5,676 bases of DNA from an uncultured Candidatus Saccharibacteria bacterium (lineage in GTDB: Bacteria; Patescibacteriota; Saccharimonadia; Saccharimonadales; Saccharimonadaceae). Below are positions 5,332 to 5,676 of this stretch, in pieces. The stretch is from positions 1 through 5,676 of the forward strand of contig CALICZ010000007.1 in assembly GCA_938049075.1 (NCBI GenBank). Direction: 5' to 3'. Position numbers and translations under genes: made by a program. The notes under the pieces were generated by a model. The model was not told the DNA's origin. It was given only the letters and a program-made list of their open reading frames with translations, and did not search any database. Numbering within the stretch: position 1 is the first letter of the stretch; each line of letters starts with the position of its first letter.

Positions 5332-5361
5332 AGTATAGCAGAAAGTAACGATTATATGCAA
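5332..5361 (-). promoter_or_regulatory. Extended -10 promoter giving a leaderless transcript
   Basis: Read leftward, TGCTATACT (5340-5332) is an extended -10 element with TATACT at 5337-5332. A partial -35, TTGCAT (5361-5356), lies 18 bases upstream. Seven bases after the -10 is position 5325, the A of the ATG, so the predicted transcript has no leader. A TATAAT at 5356-5351 may be a second -10 box. The ten-base string TGCTATACTA is identical to that at 2439-2448. Confidence 0.55.
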
Positions 5362-5421
5362 TGAAGTTTTGCAATAAGCAATAGTATGATGTTGTTAATG
5401 TAATCGTAGGATTCCTGGTGA

Positions 5422-5551
5422 TTACTCCAACCAAGCTGCAAGGGTATTACCTGCTGGGTCTTGAAGATAAAAGCGCTTTTACTGTAGCCAACTTCGTAGC
5501 ATCTCGGGCTGGAAACTCGATATAGTCTATGCGGTTAGCTGCGTTACTCAT
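5422..5551 (-). pseudogene. VOC-family gene remnant with internal deletion
   Basis: Leftward from ATG 5549-5551 the frame reads MSNAANRIDYIEFPARDATKLATVKA, the usual start of a glyoxalase/bleomycin-resistance-fold protein. It then runs out of frame to TAA at 5447-5449, a total of 34 residues. In the next frame, from 5478, the sequence reads KRFYLQDPAGNTLAAWLE followed by TAA at 5422-5424, the usual end of the same family. The middle, roughly 70 to 80 codons with most of both modules, is gone, and the two ends are joined out of frame. The junction falls in AAAAGCGCTTTTA, which could encode both the KAFY that normally follows the first part and the KRFY of the second, so a short direct repeat probably mediated the deletion. 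A weak AGGA precedes the ATG. It cannot make a folded VOC protein. Confidence 0.75.
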
Positions 5552-5580
5552 AGTCCTATTAATACCGTTTGCGCATACTC

Positions 5581-5602
5581 AAAACACGCCACTATGGGCG
5601 TG
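5581..5602 (-). terminator. Probable intrinsic terminator after the tRNA
   Basis: CACGCC (5585-5590) and GGCGTG (5597-5602) form a perfect six-pair GC-rich stem with a six-base loop. In the leftward direction the stem is followed by TTTT (5584-5581). It begins 20 bases after the tRNA 3' end, where a terminator would be expected. The T-run is short, so strength is uncertain. Confidence 0.6.
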
Positions 5603-5621
5603 CTATGACTAATCTTTGCAA

Positions 5622-5676
5622 TGGTGGGGGCGGCTGGACTTGAACCAGCGACCAACAGGTTATGAGCCCGCTGCTC
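5622..5676 (-). tRNA. tRNA with CAT anticodon (Met-type), 5' part outside window
   Basis: Read leftward from the window edge: end of the D arm (GAGC, A), anticodon stem and loop GCGGG-CTCATAA-CCTGT with anticodon CAT, variable loop TGGTC, T arm GCTGG-TTCAAGT-CCAGC, acceptor strand CGCCCCC, discriminator A and encoded CCA (5624-5622). About 20 bases of the 5' side are missing. Base 72 is C, so it should pair with G1, whereas bacterial initiator tRNA carries A72. This and the anticodon stem, which lacks three GC pairs, favour elongator tRNA-Met. A tRNA-Ile with lysidine-modified CAT anticodon cannot be excluded without the 5' half. Confidence 0.92.

Overview
The window looks like chromosomal DNA from a small-genome bacterium, most likely Candidatus Saccharibacteria (TM7) or a related Patescibacteria lineage. 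The evidence is indirect. Composition is near 50% GC, genes are short and tightly packed, and stop codons are ordinary. A two-span membrane protein and an 82-residue small protein both resemble hypothetical families I associate with that phylum. The placement is inference, and no rRNA is present to fix it.

Layout, left to right. A MazG-like NTP pyrophosphohydrolase (49-390, +) converges on a leftward pair: MurC (1069-2352, -) and a HAD-family hydrolase (437-1075, -). The HAD gene overlaps the murC stop and has no ATG, GTG or TTG upstream of its catalytic motif. Its best start is an ATC codon behind a strong Shine-Dalgarno sequence. A 134-base divergent spacer, with an extended -10 promoter and hairpins in the murC leader, separates murC from a two-span membrane protein (2487-3122, +). 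A 278-base AT-rich spacer carries repeats and a TTGACA promoter for a small Lys-rich protein (3401-3649, +). That gene ends at a strong bidirectional terminator. Next come about 230 non-coding bases (3704-3935) with several long complementary segments. A leftward three-gene cluster follows, read from the right: a leaderless one-span membrane peptide (5143-5325, -), a VOC/glyoxalase-fold protein (4697-5137, -) and an unrecognised 245-residue protein (3936-4673, -). Upstream of it lie the remains of a second VOC gene with an internal deletion (5422-5551, -), a probable tRNA terminator, and the 3' part of a tRNA with a CAT anticodon (5622-5676, -, cut by the window edge).

Functionally the window mixes housekeeping (peptidoglycan precursor synthesis, nucleotide-pool cleaning, tRNA) with proteins of unknown role. 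I see no CRISPR array, transposase, phage module or toxin-antitoxin pair. The points most worth a second look are the non-canonical start of the HAD gene, the collapsed VOC gene, the leaderless promoter that shares a 10-mer with another promoter, and the structured spacer at 3704-3935.
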